Part shown: positions 1 through 9,612 of the stretch, piece after piece | Layout of the letters: each line of letters opens with the position of its first letter | How positions within the stretch are numbered: position 1 is the first letter of the stretch | NCBI GenBank assembly: GCA_029974595.1 | Contig: JARKRC010000072.1 | Span: 30,975 to 94,974 of the forward strand | DNA length: 64,000 nt | Direction: 5' to 3' | Source of the DNA: Ereboglobus sp. | GTDB taxonomy: Bacteria; Verrucomicrobiota; Verrucomicrobiia; Opitutales; Opitutaceae | Position numbers and translations under genes: made by a program | Notes under the pieces: model-generated | Database searches by the model: none | The model's input: only the letters and a program-made list of their open reading frames with translations | Told to the model about the DNA's origin: nothing

Positions 1-1069
1 CGAGCTTCGCATCGGCGGCGAAGGCCGGGATTTTTTCGAGGAGATGCGCGGCGCTGACGGGCGCGGAGCGCGAGTCGAGGAGCGCGGCTTTGTCGGGGTT
101 GGCTTCGCGCCAGGCCTTGTAGGTCTTGCCCCATTTGTTGTAGGCGCGGACGAGGCGTTTTTTCTGGTTTTCGAAATAGGCGCGAACATCGTCGCTCACA
201 TAAAAATGCTGATCGGCGGGAAGGCCGAGGCCGGCGCGGGCGGCGTCGGAGAACTTGGCGCCGCCTTCGCCGTGGCCCTTTGAGGTACCCTCGACCTCGG
301 CGATGCCTTTGCCGATGATCGTCTTGGCGATGATGAGCTGCGGTTTGCCGGTTTTTGCTTTCTTGGCTTTGTTGAGGGCCTTGTGGATGGCGGCGATGTC
401 GTGACCTGCGGTGAGCGTAATGACGTCCCAGCCGATGGCCTTGAAGCGGGCGGCGGTGTTTTCGTTCTGCGACTTGTCGGCCATGGCGTCGAGGGTGACA
501 TCATTCGAGTCGTAGATGAGGATGAGGTTGTCGAGCCCTTGGAAACCGGCGAAGGAGACGGCTTCCATCGCGACGCCTTCCTGCATGCAGCCGTCGCCGG
601 CGAGGGTGATGACGTGGTTGTCGAAAATGACGTGCTCGGGGGTGTTGAAACGCGCCTCGGCCATTTTGCCGGAGAGGGCGTAGCCGACGGCGTTGGCGAT
701 GCCCTGGCCGAGGGGGCCGGTGGTGGCCTCGACGCCGGGGGTTTCGTGGAACTCGGGGTGGCCGGGGGTCTTGCTGTGGAGCTGGCGGAAGTTTTTGACC
801 TCGTCGAGCGGAAGGTCGTAGCCGCTCATGTGGAGCCAGGAATAGAGGAACATGGAGCCGTGGCCGCCGGAGAGCACGAAGCGGTCGCGGTTGAGCCATT
901 TGGGGTCGGCGGGGTTGTGCTGGAGGATGTTTCCGTAGAGGACGGCTCCGATTTCAGCGCAGCCGAGGGGAAGGCCGAGGTGCCCGGACGAGCATTTGTG
1001 GACGGCGTCGATGGAGAGGCCGCGGGCCTGGTTGGCTGCTTTTGCGAGAAGATTGGTTTCGAGTGCCAT
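1..1069 (-). CDS. tkt: Transketolase, C-terminus cut by the window edge
   Basis: Thiamine-diphosphate enzyme of the non-oxidative pentose phosphate pathway, moving two-carbon ketol units between sugar phosphates in the cytoplasm. About 356 codons are visible from an ATG at 1069; the gene runs off the left edge. The N-terminal thiamine-pyrophosphate domain is clear: [10 protein letters not shown] near residue 27, [12 protein letters not shown] near residue 118, and the cofactor motif beginning AGDGCMQEG near residue 157. These match the transketolase pattern rather than dehydrogenase E1. Full-length relatives are about 660-680 residues, so roughly half is missing. The ~165 bp upstream contain only AG-rich low-complexity sequence. 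The substrate-binding and C-terminal domains cannot be checked, but the family assignment is firm. Confidence 0.95.
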   Translation of the reverse strand, partial: MALETNLLAKAANQARGLSIDAVHKCSSGHLGLPLGCAEIGAVLYGNILQHNPADPKWLNRDRFVLSGGHGSMFLYSWLHMSGYDLPLDEVKNFRQLHSKTPGHPEFHETPGVEATTGPLGQGIANAVGYALSGKMAEARFNTPEHVIFDNHVITLAGDGCMQEGVAMEAVSFAGFQGLDNLILIYDSNDVTLDAMADKSQNENTAARFKAIGWDVITLTAGHDIAAIHKALNKAKKAKTGKPQLIIAKTIIGKGIAEVEGTSKGHGEGGAKFSDAARAGLGLPADQHFYVSDDVRAYFENQKKRLVRAYNKWGKTYKAWREANPDKAALLDSRSAPVSAAHLLEKIPAFAADAKL

Positions 1070-1236
1070 GATGGATGTGTGTGTGGTTGTCGGATGTTGG
1101 TTGAAAGAGTGCGAAGGGTTGCGCCTTCAAAAAGAGGAACGCCGAGTGAAGGGCGAAGCGCGGCGGGTGAAAAGGGAAAAAAGCTGCATGAACATGCGGG
1201 CAAACCGGCGGGCTTCCCCCCCGGCCACCTTGGATT

Positions 1237-2229
1237 TCATTCCTTCGGCTTCAACATTGCGGAAAGCTCCTTGGCGCGTTGCTGCGCCGCCAGTCTTCCG
1301 TCGGCGCCAACCCTTCTCTCAAGGCTGGCTATGTTGTCACCAAGATCTGAAACCGTGCTTTTTTCAGGATGACTGTTGGCCACATAGAACCAAGCCAGCG
1401 CCTCCACCTCATCTTTGGTGGTGCCATCCCCATTCCTATAACTTTTGGCAAGATTGCTTTGCGCCCATACGTATCCTTGTTCGGCAGCCTCGAAAAACCA
1501 ACTCATTGCCTCGACATAGTTTTGAGCCACACCAGTGCCATTGAAATACATGACTCCCACCCTGTTTTGCGCAATTGGGTCTCCTTGTCTGGCAATTACA
1601 ATCTTTGCTTCAAATTCATTTCTTTCGTTAATTCTTTCATTTGTTTCATTGATTCTTTTTTTTGCGTCTTCGTTTCCTTGATCGGCGGCCATGCGAAGCC
1701 ACTTTAACGCCTCGGCATAATCTTGAGGCACGCCCCGGCCTTGTTGATACATATTGCCGAGATTGAGCTGTGCAGCCGCGTGTCCCTGTTCAGCGGCCAT
1801 GCGATACCACTTCATTGCTTCGTCATAATTTTGAGACACGCCTTGGCCTTGTTGATACATGACACCGAGATTGTTCTGGGCTGCTGCATTTCCCTGTTCG
1901 GCGGCTTTGCGAAACCACTTCAGCGCCTCGTCATAATTTTTAGTCCCACCCACGCCATCTCGATACATGCGTCCGAGATTGTTTTGTGCTGTGGCATATC
2001 CTTGCTCGGCAGACATGCGATACCACTTCACCGCACTGTCGTAGTCGCTGTAGTATTGGCTTCCAGGGGAACGAAAAAAATCGTAACTTAAAGTAGTCTC
2101 ATATATATGACCAAGATCGTTCTGCGCTACTTTGTCGCCCTCGGCGGCTTTGCGTTTTAGTTCGCGGCTGACGCATCCAAACTGGCAGACAAGCGCGCAG
2201 AATAACAATATGGTCAGGATTTGTTTCAT
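1237..2229 (-). CDS. Sel1-repeat (TPR-like) lipoprotein
   Basis: A 330-residue predicted lipoprotein. The N-terminus has a short hydrophobic signal and a lipobox ending in FGC (Cys about residue 19), so it should be lipid-anchored in the envelope. The mature part is a chain of about six to seven Sel1-like repeats, each with an AxxWYRxAAEQG...AQxNLGxMY pattern. They are split by an insertion of charged helix (residues ~205-225) before the last two repeats. Sel1 repeats form right-handed alpha-solenoids that mediate protein-protein contacts; no enzymatic residues are expected. It stands alone on the minus strand between transketolase and meaB. Its partner cannot be inferred from the context. 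Confidence 0.9.
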   Translation of the reverse strand: MKQILTILLFCALVCQFGCVSRELKRKAAEGDKVAQNDLGHIYETTLSYDFFRSPGSQYYSDYDSAVKWYRMSAEQGYATAQNNLGRMYRDGVGGTKNYDEALKWFRKAAEQGNAAAQNNLGVMYQQGQGVSQNYDEAMKWYRMAAEQGHAAAQLNLGNMYQQGRGVPQDYAEALKWLRMAADQGNEDAKKRINETNERINERNEFEAKIVIARQGDPIAQNRVGVMYFNGTGVAQNYVEAMSWFFEAAEQGYVWAQSNLAKSYRNGDGTTKDEVEALAWFYVANSHPEKSTVSDLGDNIASLERRVGADGRLAAQQRAKELSAMLKPKE

Positions 2230-2328
2230 GGGTTTGTTGTTTGTAATCGGTGCGCGAACTCAAGGATGTCGGTTAATATTCGGGATTCTTTGAAAAAGGA
2301 GCCGAAAAGGAGCGAATCGGGCGGTTTT

Positions 2329-3504
2329 TTATTTTTTCCAGAGCGCGAGCAATTCGCGGGCGGCGGCGAGCGAGGGTTTCTGGCCGTTGGCGACGGCTTG
2401 CTCGATGTGCGGAAGGCGGGCGTTCACGGCGGGGTCGTGGTAGAAATCGGCGAGCAGGGCTTCGCGGATGAGCGAATGCGTCCACTCGATGGCCTGCTTC
2501 CGTCGGCGCTCGGCGAGGATTCCGCTGGTCCGGCATGCGTCGAAAAAGGCGAGCACGGTTTCCCAGACTTTCGCGATGCCGTCGCCGGTGACGGCGGAGG
2601 CGGTGAGCGCGGGCGTGGTCCAGCCCTCGGTCGCGGGGCGCAGGTAGTGGAGCACGCGTTCGAGTTCGGCGCGGGCGGCCATCGCGCGGATTTTATTATC
2701 ACCGTCGGCCTTGTTCACGACCATGATGTCGGCGAGCTCCATGATGCCTTTTTTGATGCCCTGCACTTCGTCGCCCGCGCCCGCGATGGAGAGCAGAAGG
2801 AAACAATCGACCATCGAGCGCACGGTGACCTCGCTCTGGCCGACGCCGACGGTCTCGACGATGATGATGTCGTAGCCGGCGGCCTCGCAGAGGAGCATGG
2901 TTTCGCGGCTCTTGCGGGCGACGCCGCCGAGCGAGCCGCTTGAGGGCGAGGGGCGGATGAACGCGCCGGGCTGGCGGGAGAGTTTTTCCATGCGCACCTT
3001 GTCGCCGAGGATGCTGCCGCCGTGCACGGTGCTGGAGGGATCGACGGCGAGGACGGCGACGCGGTGGCCGAGGCCGCAGAGGTGCGTGCCGAGCGCCTCG
3101 ATGGCGGTGCTTTTGCCGGCGCCGGGGATGCCGGTGATGCCGACGCGCATGGACTTGCCGGTGTCGGGAAGAATGCGGGCAAGGAGCTGCTGGGCCTGCT
3201 CCTGGTGCGCGGCGGCGGAGCTTTCGATGAGCGTGATGGCGCGCGCGAGGATGGCCGTATCCCGTTTTTGGATACCGGCGACGTAGTCGTCGGTGGAAAG
3301 CCGGCGGCGGCGGGGCGGCGGGGCGGATTGCGCGGGGGAGGCGAACTCGCCTTCTTTTTTCACGCCCTCGACGACCCAGGTCGCGAAGGCGGCGCCGGCA
3401 TTGTCGGGAACCCAGTCGGGGCGTTCGGCGGTCGCGGGCTGGTTGTGCGCGGGGCCGTGCTCGTGTTCGGACGGAGGCGGATTTTTTGCAGGCTGTTCTG
3501 ACAC
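2329..3504 (-). CDS. meaB: MeaB/ArgK-family GTPase (methylmalonyl-CoA mutase chaperone)
   Basis: A 391-residue G3E-family P-loop GTPase. Walker A reads GIPGAGKST near residue 124. Later come the Walker B region with DPSS, an ETVGVGQSE switch segment and a base-recognition VVNKADGD motif. MeaB proteins load and protect the B12 cofactor of methylmalonyl-CoA mutase. The first ~70 residues are a Pro/His-rich extension not typical of the family, so a start further inside is possible, although none is favoured by a clear ribosome site. No mutase subunit lies nearby, so the partner must be elsewhere. The gene ends ~100 bp from the Sel1 lipoprotein gene, and an EIIA-type gene lies just upstream on the same strand. 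Confidence 0.93.
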   Translation of the reverse strand: MSEQPAKNPPPSEHEHGPAHNQPATAERPDWVPDNAGAAFATWVVEGVKKEGEFASPAQSAPPPRRRRLSTDDYVAGIQKRDTAILARAITLIESSAAAHQEQAQQLLARILPDTGKSMRVGITGIPGAGKSTAIEALGTHLCGLGHRVAVLAVDPSSTVHGGSILGDKVRMEKLSRQPGAFIRPSPSSGSLGGVARKSRETMLLCEAAGYDIIIVETVGVGQSEVTVRSMVDCFLLLSIAGAGDEVQGIKKGIMELADIMVVNKADGDNKIRAMAARAELERVLHYLRPATEGWTTPALTASAVTGDGIAKVWETVLAFFDACRTSGILAERRRKQAIEWTHSLIREALLADFYHDPAVNARLPHIEQAVANGQKPSLAAARELLALWKK

Positions 3505-3535
3505 GGCGCGAAAATATGACCGGATGCGGCGAAGC

Positions 3536-4018
3536 TCAATGCGCGACGGCGCCGAGCAGTTTTTCCTCGGCGGCGACGACGGCTTGCACGAAGGCTTCGG
3601 GCGTGGGCGCCGCCATGAAAGCCTCGCGGTTGGCGGGTTCCTTGAGGAGGCGGCAAAGGGCGCTCACGATGGCGAGATAGGTGCCGGGATTGGTTTTCGG
3701 GGTGCCGAGCACGAACATGAGTTTCACGATCTGGTTGCAGTTTTCGAACATGACGCCCTGGGCGCTGCGCCCGACGGCAAGGACGATTTTCTGGACGTGC
3801 TCGGTGCGGGCGTGGGGGATGGCGATTGCGTTGCCGAGACAGGTGGTGTCGAGGCGTTCGCGCGCGAGCAGCTCGTTGTAGAAACCCTGGAAATTGGTGA
3901 CGTTCGGGTGGCCGTCGAGGAGTCGCGCAACTTCGTTGATCGCGACAGTTCTCCGCGTGCTCTGGATGGAGAGCATGATGCGGGAAGGGTCCAGGAGTTG
4001 TGAGAGACGGCCAATCAT
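3536..4018 (-). CDS. PTS EIIA (PtsN-like) domain protein
   Basis: A 160-residue single-domain EIIA of the fructose/nitrogen class. The phospho-acceptor histidine sits in the motif GNAIAIPHAR, the hallmark of PtsN/EIIA-Fru proteins, which take phosphate from HPr/NPr. No permease domain is attached and no PTS membrane components are in the window, so a regulatory role like that of EIIA-Ntr is more likely than sugar transport. An in-frame ATG lies 150 bases upstream (4168), but the extra 50 residues are basic and unlike the family and would overlap the divergent gene. The start at 4018 gives the normal family length. It lies 31 bp upstream of meaB on the same strand. Confidence 0.85.
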   Translation of the reverse strand: MIGRLSQLLDPSRIMLSIQSTRRTVAINEVARLLDGHPNVTNFQGFYNELLARERLDTTCLGNAIAIPHARTEHVQKIVLAVGRSAQGVMFENCNQIVKLMFVLGTPKTNPGTYLAIVSALCRLLKEPANREAFMAAPTPEAFVQAVVAAEEKLLGAVAH

Positions 4019-4155
4019 TGCTGAGGTCAGTTGTGGAAAAAAGAGAGAGAGCCTGCCAGCGCGCGTTTGCAAGGGAGGAATCGCCACATGCGGCGTTTTT
4101 TTGCGAACGCAAAAACGTTTGCGACGGGAGACGAAGCGGAACATGAAATCAATCC

Positions 4156-4725
4156 ATGTTTCACCCATATCCTTTCCGGTCGCAATCCCGCGCGGGCAAA
4201 ATGACGGCGGCTTGCGCGGCGGTTTTCCTGCTTGTTTCAGGCGTCGCGGCCGTTCGCGCCGGGCCGGGATTTTCGGACGCCCTCGGCAAGGCCGACTACG
4301 AGGCCGCGGGGCTGGAAAAACTGTCCGATGCCGAGCGGGCGCGGCTCGACGAGCTGGTCAAGGTTTACGCAGCCGGCAAATACAAGGCCGCTGATGCGCA
4401 AACGCCGCCCGCGCCTGCTCCCGCCGCCACTTCCGCCCCTGCTCCGGCGCCAAAACCAAAAAAGCAGAAGGTGAAAATCGATCCGGGCACCGAGATCGAA
4501 TACAACACCATGGACACCGAGCTGGCCGGCACGTTTGCGGGCTTTGAAAAGGGCACGATTTTCACGCTGGCAAACGGCCAGCGCTGGAAGGTGATCGATG
4601 GCACGTATGTGTGCGCTCCCGACCCGCGCATCAAAAAGGTGCGCGTGAAGCCGGGGATTCTGGGGAGTTTTTTCCTGGAGTTCGAAAAAATCGGCACACG
4701 CGCGAAAGTGCAGCTGCTGAAGTGA
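4156..4725 (+). CDS. Exported protein of unknown function, Pro/Ala linker
   Basis: A 189-residue predicted secreted protein, divergent from the EIIA gene. A hydrophobic stretch after Met16 (position 4201) looks like a signal peptide with an Ala cleavage region; translation may start there (174 residues) instead of at 4156. A low-complexity Pro/Ala segment (about residues 80-100) links a short helical N-terminal part to a compact C-terminal beta domain of about 85 residues (from KIDPGTEIEYN). That domain includes TIFTLANGQRWKVIDGTYVC, reminiscent of small beta-rich domains in exported proteins of unknown role. No family is recognised with confidence. Confidence 0.7.
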   Translation: MFHPYPFRSQSRAGKMTAACAAVFLLVSGVAAVRAGPGFSDALGKADYEAAGLEKLSDAERARLDELVKVYAAGKYKAADAQTPPAPAPAATSAPAPAPKPKKQKVKIDPGTEIEYNTMDTELAGTFAGFEKGTIFTLANGQRWKVIDGTYVCAPDPRIKKVRVKPGILGSFFLEFEKIGTRAKVQLLK

Positions 4726-4853
4726 GGCGCAGGGGCGCGGCCAAAAGAGATCGCTCATCGACGATCCGCGCGTTCGCGACGGCGCAACCTTGACGTCTGG
4801 CAGCCGTCATGACTATTTCGAACAAGCACGCTCCCCTTCCGCCGGAGCACCAT

Positions 4854-5645
4854 ATGCAAAAATCCAGCGCCCTCTCCTTTTTGTTTCCGCTCCCCGCGTT
4901 GGTTCTCTGTCTCGCCCTCACGTCGTGCGTGGGCATGATGGACGGACCGCCCGATGTGACCGTTGCCGCCGACCGCACCAAAGCCGGCGAAAAATACAGG
5001 CCGCCCACGCCTGAGAAACCGCAATACTACGTGCTCGGCACCGTGGGCGCGCTCGAACTCGGAGCCGTTTACGCGGGTGAAGCGCCCATGCCGGTGCGCA
5101 ATGAGGTCGAGCCGCTGATTGTCACCGCCCTCGAAAAACAAAACTTCCGCCAGGCCGGCGAGAAAACGCCGCCGCCCACGCTCGTCATCATCTACGCATG
5201 GGGCAGCATCAATCCCGACGAGATCGACATGGGCGATCCCGACGCGCCGCCAGTCCAGCTCAACACCGGCCAGATGCTCCGCATCGTCGCCACGAAAAAC
5301 GACGACCTCACCCCGGGCAGCTTCGACCGCAACTACAATCTTCCCGACATCACCGAGGGCCGGCACTTCCTCCTCATCGGCGCGTATGATTACGCCTCGT
5401 TCGACCTCGGCGATCCCAAGCGAAAACGCACCATCCTGTGGCGCGCCAGGCTCAGCGTGCCCAACGCGAGCGCCACGCTCGCCCAGTCAATCCCCGCGCT
5501 TCTCGAAACGGGCGCGGATTTCTTCGGCCAGGACGGCCCCAGCACCACGCTCGCCGGAAAACTGCGCAAGGGCACGGTGGAGGTCGGCGAAGCCAAAGTC
5601 GTCGAGGAAGACGTGAAAGCGAAGGGAAGCGAAAAGGGGAAATGA
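4854..5645 (+). CDS. Lipoprotein of unknown function
   Basis: A 263-residue predicted lipoprotein. From the ATG at 4854 there is a hydrophobic signal and a lipobox ending LTSC (Cys ~24); an in-frame ATG at 4809 adds 15 residues and is less likely. The mature part has a central alpha/beta region, starting PQYYVLGTVGALELG, with a YAWGSINPDEID segment, then a highly charged C-terminus rich in Glu, Lys and Val. It resembles DUF-type verrucomicrobial lipoproteins, but no named family is recognised. It may be co-transcribed with the exported protein 128 bp upstream. A G+C-rich hairpin (5663-5681) follows the stop and faces the convergent SGNH gene. Confidence 0.75.
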   Translation: MQKSSALSFLFPLPALVLCLALTSCVGMMDGPPDVTVAADRTKAGEKYRPPTPEKPQYYVLGTVGALELGAVYAGEAPMPVRNEVEPLIVTALEKQNFRQAGEKTPPPTLVIIYAWGSINPDEIDMGDPDAPPVQLNTGQMLRIVATKNDDLTPGSFDRNYNLPDITEGRHFLLIGAYDYASFDLGDPKRKRTILWRARLSVPNASATLAQSIPALLETGADFFGQDGPSTTLAGKLRKGTVEVGEAKVVEEDVKAKGSEKGK

Positions 5646-5662
5646 GAAGGGTGAAAAGTGAA

Positions 5663-5681
5663 GGGCGCGAAGTCCGCGCCC
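5663..5681. terminator. Possible bidirectional terminator hairpin
   Basis: Perfect 7-bp arms GGGCGCG and CGCGCCC around AAGTC, in the short gap between two convergent genes. There is no long T tract on either strand, so termination is only inferred from placement. Confidence 0.35.
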
Positions 5682-5706
5682 CTTCCCTTGCGCGCCATCT
5701 CGCGGC

Positions 5707-6495
5707 TTACTTCACCAGTTTCGCCAGCGGTTCGCGAATCGCGTCGGCCCAGATCTGGTAGCCTTTGGCATTCGGGTGCAGGAAGTCGGGCATCACGTCC
5801 TTCGGGAGCGTGCCATCCGCGTCCAGGAATTTCCCGCCGATGTCCAGAAAGACGATGTTCTTTCCGTCGGCCAGATTCTTGATGATCGCATTGATTTCGT
5901 TGACCTGAATGCGCTGCGGATGATCCGGTTTCTCGCCGCGCGGGAAAACGGCCAGCAGGAGAATCTTTGAATTGGGAAGATTTTTGCGCAGGTGGGAGAC
6001 GATGGCCGTCACGCCATTCGCGGTTTCGGCGGGCGTGTTGCGCGGGGTCGTCTTGTCCTTTTCAAACCCGGTGTTGTTCGTGCCGATCATGAGCACGACG
6101 GCCTTCGGTTTCATTACGCCAAGTTCGCCGTTTTGCAGGCGCCAGAGCACATGCTGCGTGCGGTCGCCGCTGATGCCGAGGTTGACGGGTTTATACTGGC
6201 CGAAATTTTTCTCCCAGATTTCGAGCGCGCCTTTTTTCTCGTTGCGCCAGCCGTCGGTGATCGAGTCGCCGATGAAGAGCACCTGGCAGTCGGGCGAGTT
6301 TTTCGCAGTCTCGACAAAACCCTCGTGACGCTTGACCCATTTTTCAGTGCGCGGCTCGGGTTGCGTGGCGGTGCTCGACGGAATGGCCGAAAGTTCGGGC
6401 GTCGTGCAGCCGGAGAATGCCAGAGCGCCGGACACCACCAAGGCGAGCGCGGACAGGGAGGCGAGGAGTGGACGAATGCGGATTTTGTTTTTCAT
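5707..6495 (-). CDS. SGNH/GDSL-family hydrolase lipoprotein
   Basis: A 262-residue lipoprotein (lipobox ending FSGC, Cys ~30) with the SGNH hydrolase fold. Block I reads FIGDSITDGW with the nucleophilic Ser; block II Gly is in NLGISGD; block III reads IGTNNTG; block V gives the Asp-x-x-His pair in DFLHPNAKGY. It resembles the platelet-activating-factor acetylhydrolase-like GDSL esterases common in carbohydrate-degrading Verrucomicrobia and Bacteroidetes, which often remove acetyl groups from polysaccharides. The exact substrate is unknown. The gene lies directly downstream of the alkaline phosphatase on the same strand (35 bp gap), so joint transcription is plausible. Confidence 0.9.
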   Translation of the reverse strand: MKNKIRIRPLLASLSALALVVSGALAFSGCTTPELSAIPSSTATQPEPRTEKWVKRHEGFVETAKNSPDCQVLFIGDSITDGWRNEKKGALEIWEKNFGQYKPVNLGISGDRTQHVLWRLQNGELGVMKPKAVVLMIGTNNTGFEKDKTTPRNTPAETANGVTAIVSHLRKNLPNSKILLLAVFPRGEKPDHPQRIQVNEINAIIKNLADGKNIVFLDIGGKFLDADGTLPKDVMPDFLHPNAKGYQIWADAIREPLAKLVK

Positions 6496-6530
6496 GGGAT
6501 TGTGAGAGCGGAGTTCGCGCGGCGCGGTTT

Positions 6531-8306
6531 TTATTTCTGCGCGGAAAGGTCGAGGCCCCAGAGTTTGCCGATGATCCGGCCAACATCGGTGTTGTCGATG
6601 AGCGGGCGATCGAACCTGGCGGAGCCGGGGCCGTAGGCGAGGAAGCGCACGGGAATGTCGGTGTGGCTGGTCGTGTCATACGATATGACGAGTTTTCCGC
6701 CGGCGTTTATTTTGGCGCTCAGCGCGCCGGTCTCGTGGTCGGCGGTGACCATGACGAGCGTGTCCCCGCGCGCGCTTGCGAATTCGAGCGCGGCCTTGAC
6801 CGCCCAGTCCACCTGGAGCGTGCCCCGCACGCTCAACTCGGGATCGTTGCCGTGGCCGCCCTTGTCCGTGATGGCGCATTCCACCATCATGAAGAAGCCC
6901 TTGTCATTCCGGGCAAGCCGGGCGAGCGCCGTCTTTGTCAGGTCGCCCAGGCAAGTCTCGGAATCCAGCGTGCCGGCGGGCATGAAACCGATGACGCGTT
7001 TGCCGGCGGGCGCCTGCTCGAAGGCCGCCTGGCTTTCGATGCACACATAGCCGGCGGAAGTCATCTCCTTGATGAGGTTCCTGCCATCCTCGCGCTTGCC
7101 GTCCCCCGTCCCCTTGCCGAGGAACCAAGGCTTTCCTTTCACTCCGCCGATGAGGATGTCATACCCGGAGGCAGCCGCGGAAGCGGCGATTTCCTCGTAG
7201 TAGTTTCGCGCCGGCACATGCGCGTAGAAGCCGGCGGGCGTGGCGTCGTTGATCGCGTCCGACGTAATGAGCGCGACCGACTTGCCCTTTTGCCTGAAGG
7301 CGGCCTCGGGGACGGAGATGACGACTTGTTTGTCCTCGGTCATGCCCAGCCGGGAATTTTTCGTCTTGATGCCGGCGGCGAGCGCCGTGGCGGACGCGGC
7401 GGAGTCCGTAACCCGGTCTCCCAGCGACACCGTGGCGCAGCGGGTATCGACGGGAAGCTGTTCCATGACAAGGCGGCCCTCCGCCTTGTGCTGATAGAGC
7501 GAGGTCAACTGCAACGCGCCCGGCCCCATGCCGTCACCGATGATGAGAATCACGTTTTTAGGGACCGCGTTCGGGTCAAACGCGGCGAGCGGTTTTTCGA
7601 GCGTCGGCGCGACATAGGTTTTGTCGAGTTTCAGGTCGGGCTTGATGCCGGAAATCTTCACGTCGTCGCCGAGGGTGACGGCGACCACCATCCACGCGCT
7701 TTCGCGAGCCGCGAAGCGGACGGATTTGACGGGCTTGGGCTCGAGTTTGAACTTGCTCGCGAAGAGCGACACTTGGGTGTTGGAGTTGTAGGCCGTCCAG
7801 ACGCGGGCGGCGTTTTTGTAGGCGTTGGGTTTTGCCCAATCGGCCACATCGCGCCCGAAGCGCACGCGCCATTCTTTTGTCGAGCCGTCCGCATACTCCA
7901 CCGTCAGCAGTCCCGTCACCTTCAACGCCTTGGCGGGAGGGCACCATGCCGCGCCGTGCAGCAGATACAGCATCGCTCCCTGTTTCCCGGCCACTGGGAT
8001 TTCGGCATTCGCCGGCAGGTAAGGCCGCATGGGGCCGCCCAGCACGATGCAGGATTTTCCACGCGTCGCCTTATCACTCAGGATGTCGAAGGGTATTCCC
8101 GAGACTTTCAGCCGCCCGGACTTGATAACGCTCAAATCATTGCCGCCCAAGTCAATCCATCCGCCTAGCCGGTCATCCGCCTCTTTGTCGGCGAACGCGG
8201 TATTGGCGCCTTTCCCCAAGGGTAGCGGCGTGAATGAAGGCGCGGCTGCAAGGCTCAATGCGCTTGCGAACAACAGGCAGATCAAAACCCGGACTGATTT
8301 TTCCAT
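6531..8306 (-). CDS. Secreted alkaline phosphatase with N-terminal accessory domain
   Basis: A 591-residue exported phosphomonoesterase. After a signal peptide (residues ~1-20) comes a ~200-residue beta-rich domain (starting around LGGWIDLGGNDLSV) not found in E. coli PhoA, then the alkaline phosphatase catalytic domain. The latter shows metal-binding LIIGDGMG, the nucleophile Ser302 in VTDSAASATA, metal ligands in ECAITDKGGHGND, and TADHETG. The extra domain resembles the galactose-binding-like modules often attached to verrucomicrobial glycoside hydrolases, so the enzyme may be surface- or glycan-associated; this is inference. The start at 8306 gives the best signal peptide; in-frame ATGs at 8321 and 8357 would add a polar stretch before it. 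It lies 74 bp downstream of the XylR-type regulator on the same strand. Confidence 0.92.
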   Translation of the reverse strand: MEKSVRVLICLLFASALSLAAAPSFTPLPLGKGANTAFADKEADDRLGGWIDLGGNDLSVIKSGRLKVSGIPFDILSDKATRGKSCIVLGGPMRPYLPANAEIPVAGKQGAMLYLLHGAAWCPPAKALKVTGLLTVEYADGSTKEWRVRFGRDVADWAKPNAYKNAARVWTAYNSNTQVSLFASKFKLEPKPVKSVRFAARESAWMVVAVTLGDDVKISGIKPDLKLDKTYVAPTLEKPLAAFDPNAVPKNVILIIGDGMGPGALQLTSLYQHKAEGRLVMEQLPVDTRCATVSLGDRVTDSAASATALAAGIKTKNSRLGMTEDKQVVISVPEAAFRQKGKSVALITSDAINDATPAGFYAHVPARNYYEEIAASAAASGYDILIGGVKGKPWFLGKGTGDGKREDGRNLIKEMTSAGYVCIESQAAFEQAPAGKRVIGFMPAGTLDSETCLGDLTKTALARLARNDKGFFMMVECAITDKGGHGNDPELSVRGTLQVDWAVKAALEFASARGDTLVMVTADHETGALSAKINAGGKLVISYDTTSHTDIPVRFLAYGPGSARFDRPLIDNTDVGRIIGKLWGLDLSAQK

Positions 8307-8380
8307 GGTATGATTATGCATCGGTCTCCAGCCAAGGTTCAAGTCACAAGTCGGCAACTCCCCACATGATAATTATATAC

Positions 8381-9556
8381 TCACGCCCTGCGCTCACGCT
8401 TGTAATCTTCGCGATATTCGCGCGGCGACTTGCCCGTGCAGGCCGCGAACATCCGCATGAATGCGGACAGGGACGAATAGCCGCAGCTCTGCGAAATGGC
8501 GTCGAGGGACAATTCGGTTTGCCGCAGCAGGCGCTTCGCGTTTTGCAGGCGCAGCTCGACAAAAAAATCGTGCACGGTCCGCCCCAAATCGGCGTGGAAC
8601 ACCCGGTCAAGCGTGCGCCGCGGCAGCCCCACGGCGGCGGCCACCTGATCGGTGCCGGCCGGCCGGTGGCATTCCGCGCGCATGAAATCAACCGCCTTGA
8701 GCACCGCCGGACGCGCCGGCGGCAGCCGGTCTGTCGAGGCGCGGCTGACCACTTCGAGCGGCGCCACCCGCCGCCACCGTTGCTCCGCCGGCTTTCCGGA
8801 CAGCAGCCGTTCCAGTGTTTCCGCCGCTGCACGGCCGATTTTGCGCGCCGGCAGGGCCACGCTGGAAAGGCGCGGCAGGGTCACCTCGCAGATCAATTCG
8901 TCATCACCGATTCCGATCACCCCGACTTCGTCCGGCACACGGATTTCGGCCCAGCGGCACGCCGCGAGCACGCGTTCGGCCATTTTGTCATCATAGGCCA
9001 GCACGCCGATGGGTTTCGGCAGCGCGCGCAGCCATTGTATCAAATCCTCAATATCCATCTGGCCATCGCGCCGGCGGTCCTCGAATGTGAGGCTGCCGGG
9101 CCCCGCCTGCTTTATGAGGTTTGCCGCGCGGTCGGACGAGGGATGGCTGCCGGCGAGTCCGCAATATCCGAGGTGCTCAAAACCGACGGCACGCAGGTGG
9201 CCGACCGCCATGCGCACCAGCGCCGCGTCGTCCACGAACACGGCGGCGTCGGCCAGCGGCAGGTGCCGGGCGCTTGTCTCCACGCAAACCACGCCCTTGT
9301 TTTTCACCGCCTCCTGCAACTGGCGCGACCGGTCATAAAAAATCGCGCCGTCGAGATCGATGTCCGCCAGCCTGGCAATTTCATCCTCGTTGTCCTGACG
9401 CATCAGATAGAGCCGCCAGTTTCGCTCCAGCGCATATTGATAACAACCCAGCAGGCGTTCGCGTCCGGGGCCGTCGCGGGTGTCGATGCAGACAGCGACG
9501 TGCAGCGGTTCACCCGGTTTCCGCCGGGCGCGGGACATCCTTCGACTACCGGCCAT
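8381..9556 (-). CDS. XylR-type regulator: LacI-like sensor fused to AraC DNA-binding domain
   Basis: A 391-residue transcription factor. Residues ~18-275 form a periplasmic-binding-protein/LacI-like ligand domain, with typical features such as GAIFYDRS, FEHLGYCGL, PIGVLAYDDKMAE and EVGVIGIGDDE. Residues ~285-391 form an AraC-family double helix-turn-helix ending SLSAFMRMFAACTGKSPREYR. Proteins of this type (E. coli XylR) sense a sugar and activate adjacent catabolic genes. It is divergent from the GH50-to-transporter run, with a 107-bp intergenic gap that holds a TGGCC-N5-GGCCA inverted repeat, a good operator candidate. The inducing sugar is likely a product of that gene set (galactose or agaro-oligosaccharide class), by inference from context. 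Confidence 0.92.
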   Translation of the reverse strand: MAGSRRMSRARRKPGEPLHVAVCIDTRDGPGRERLLGCYQYALERNWRLYLMRQDNEDEIARLADIDLDGAIFYDRSRQLQEAVKNKGVVCVETSARHLPLADAAVFVDDAALVRMAVGHLRAVGFEHLGYCGLAGSHPSSDRAANLIKQAGPGSLTFEDRRRDGQMDIEDLIQWLRALPKPIGVLAYDDKMAERVLAACRWAEIRVPDEVGVIGIGDDELICEVTLPRLSSVALPARKIGRAAAETLERLLSGKPAEQRWRRVAPLEVVSRASTDRLPPARPAVLKAVDFMRAECHRPAGTDQVAAAVGLPRRTLDRVFHADLGRTVHDFFVELRLQNAKRLLRQTELSLDAISQSCGYSSLSAFMRMFAACTGKSPREYREDYKRERRA

Positions 9557-9612
9557 GTTCCGGAGGCAAACGTTTCGCCGGGCAAGGTCAATGGCCTAAA
9601 ATAGAAATACGC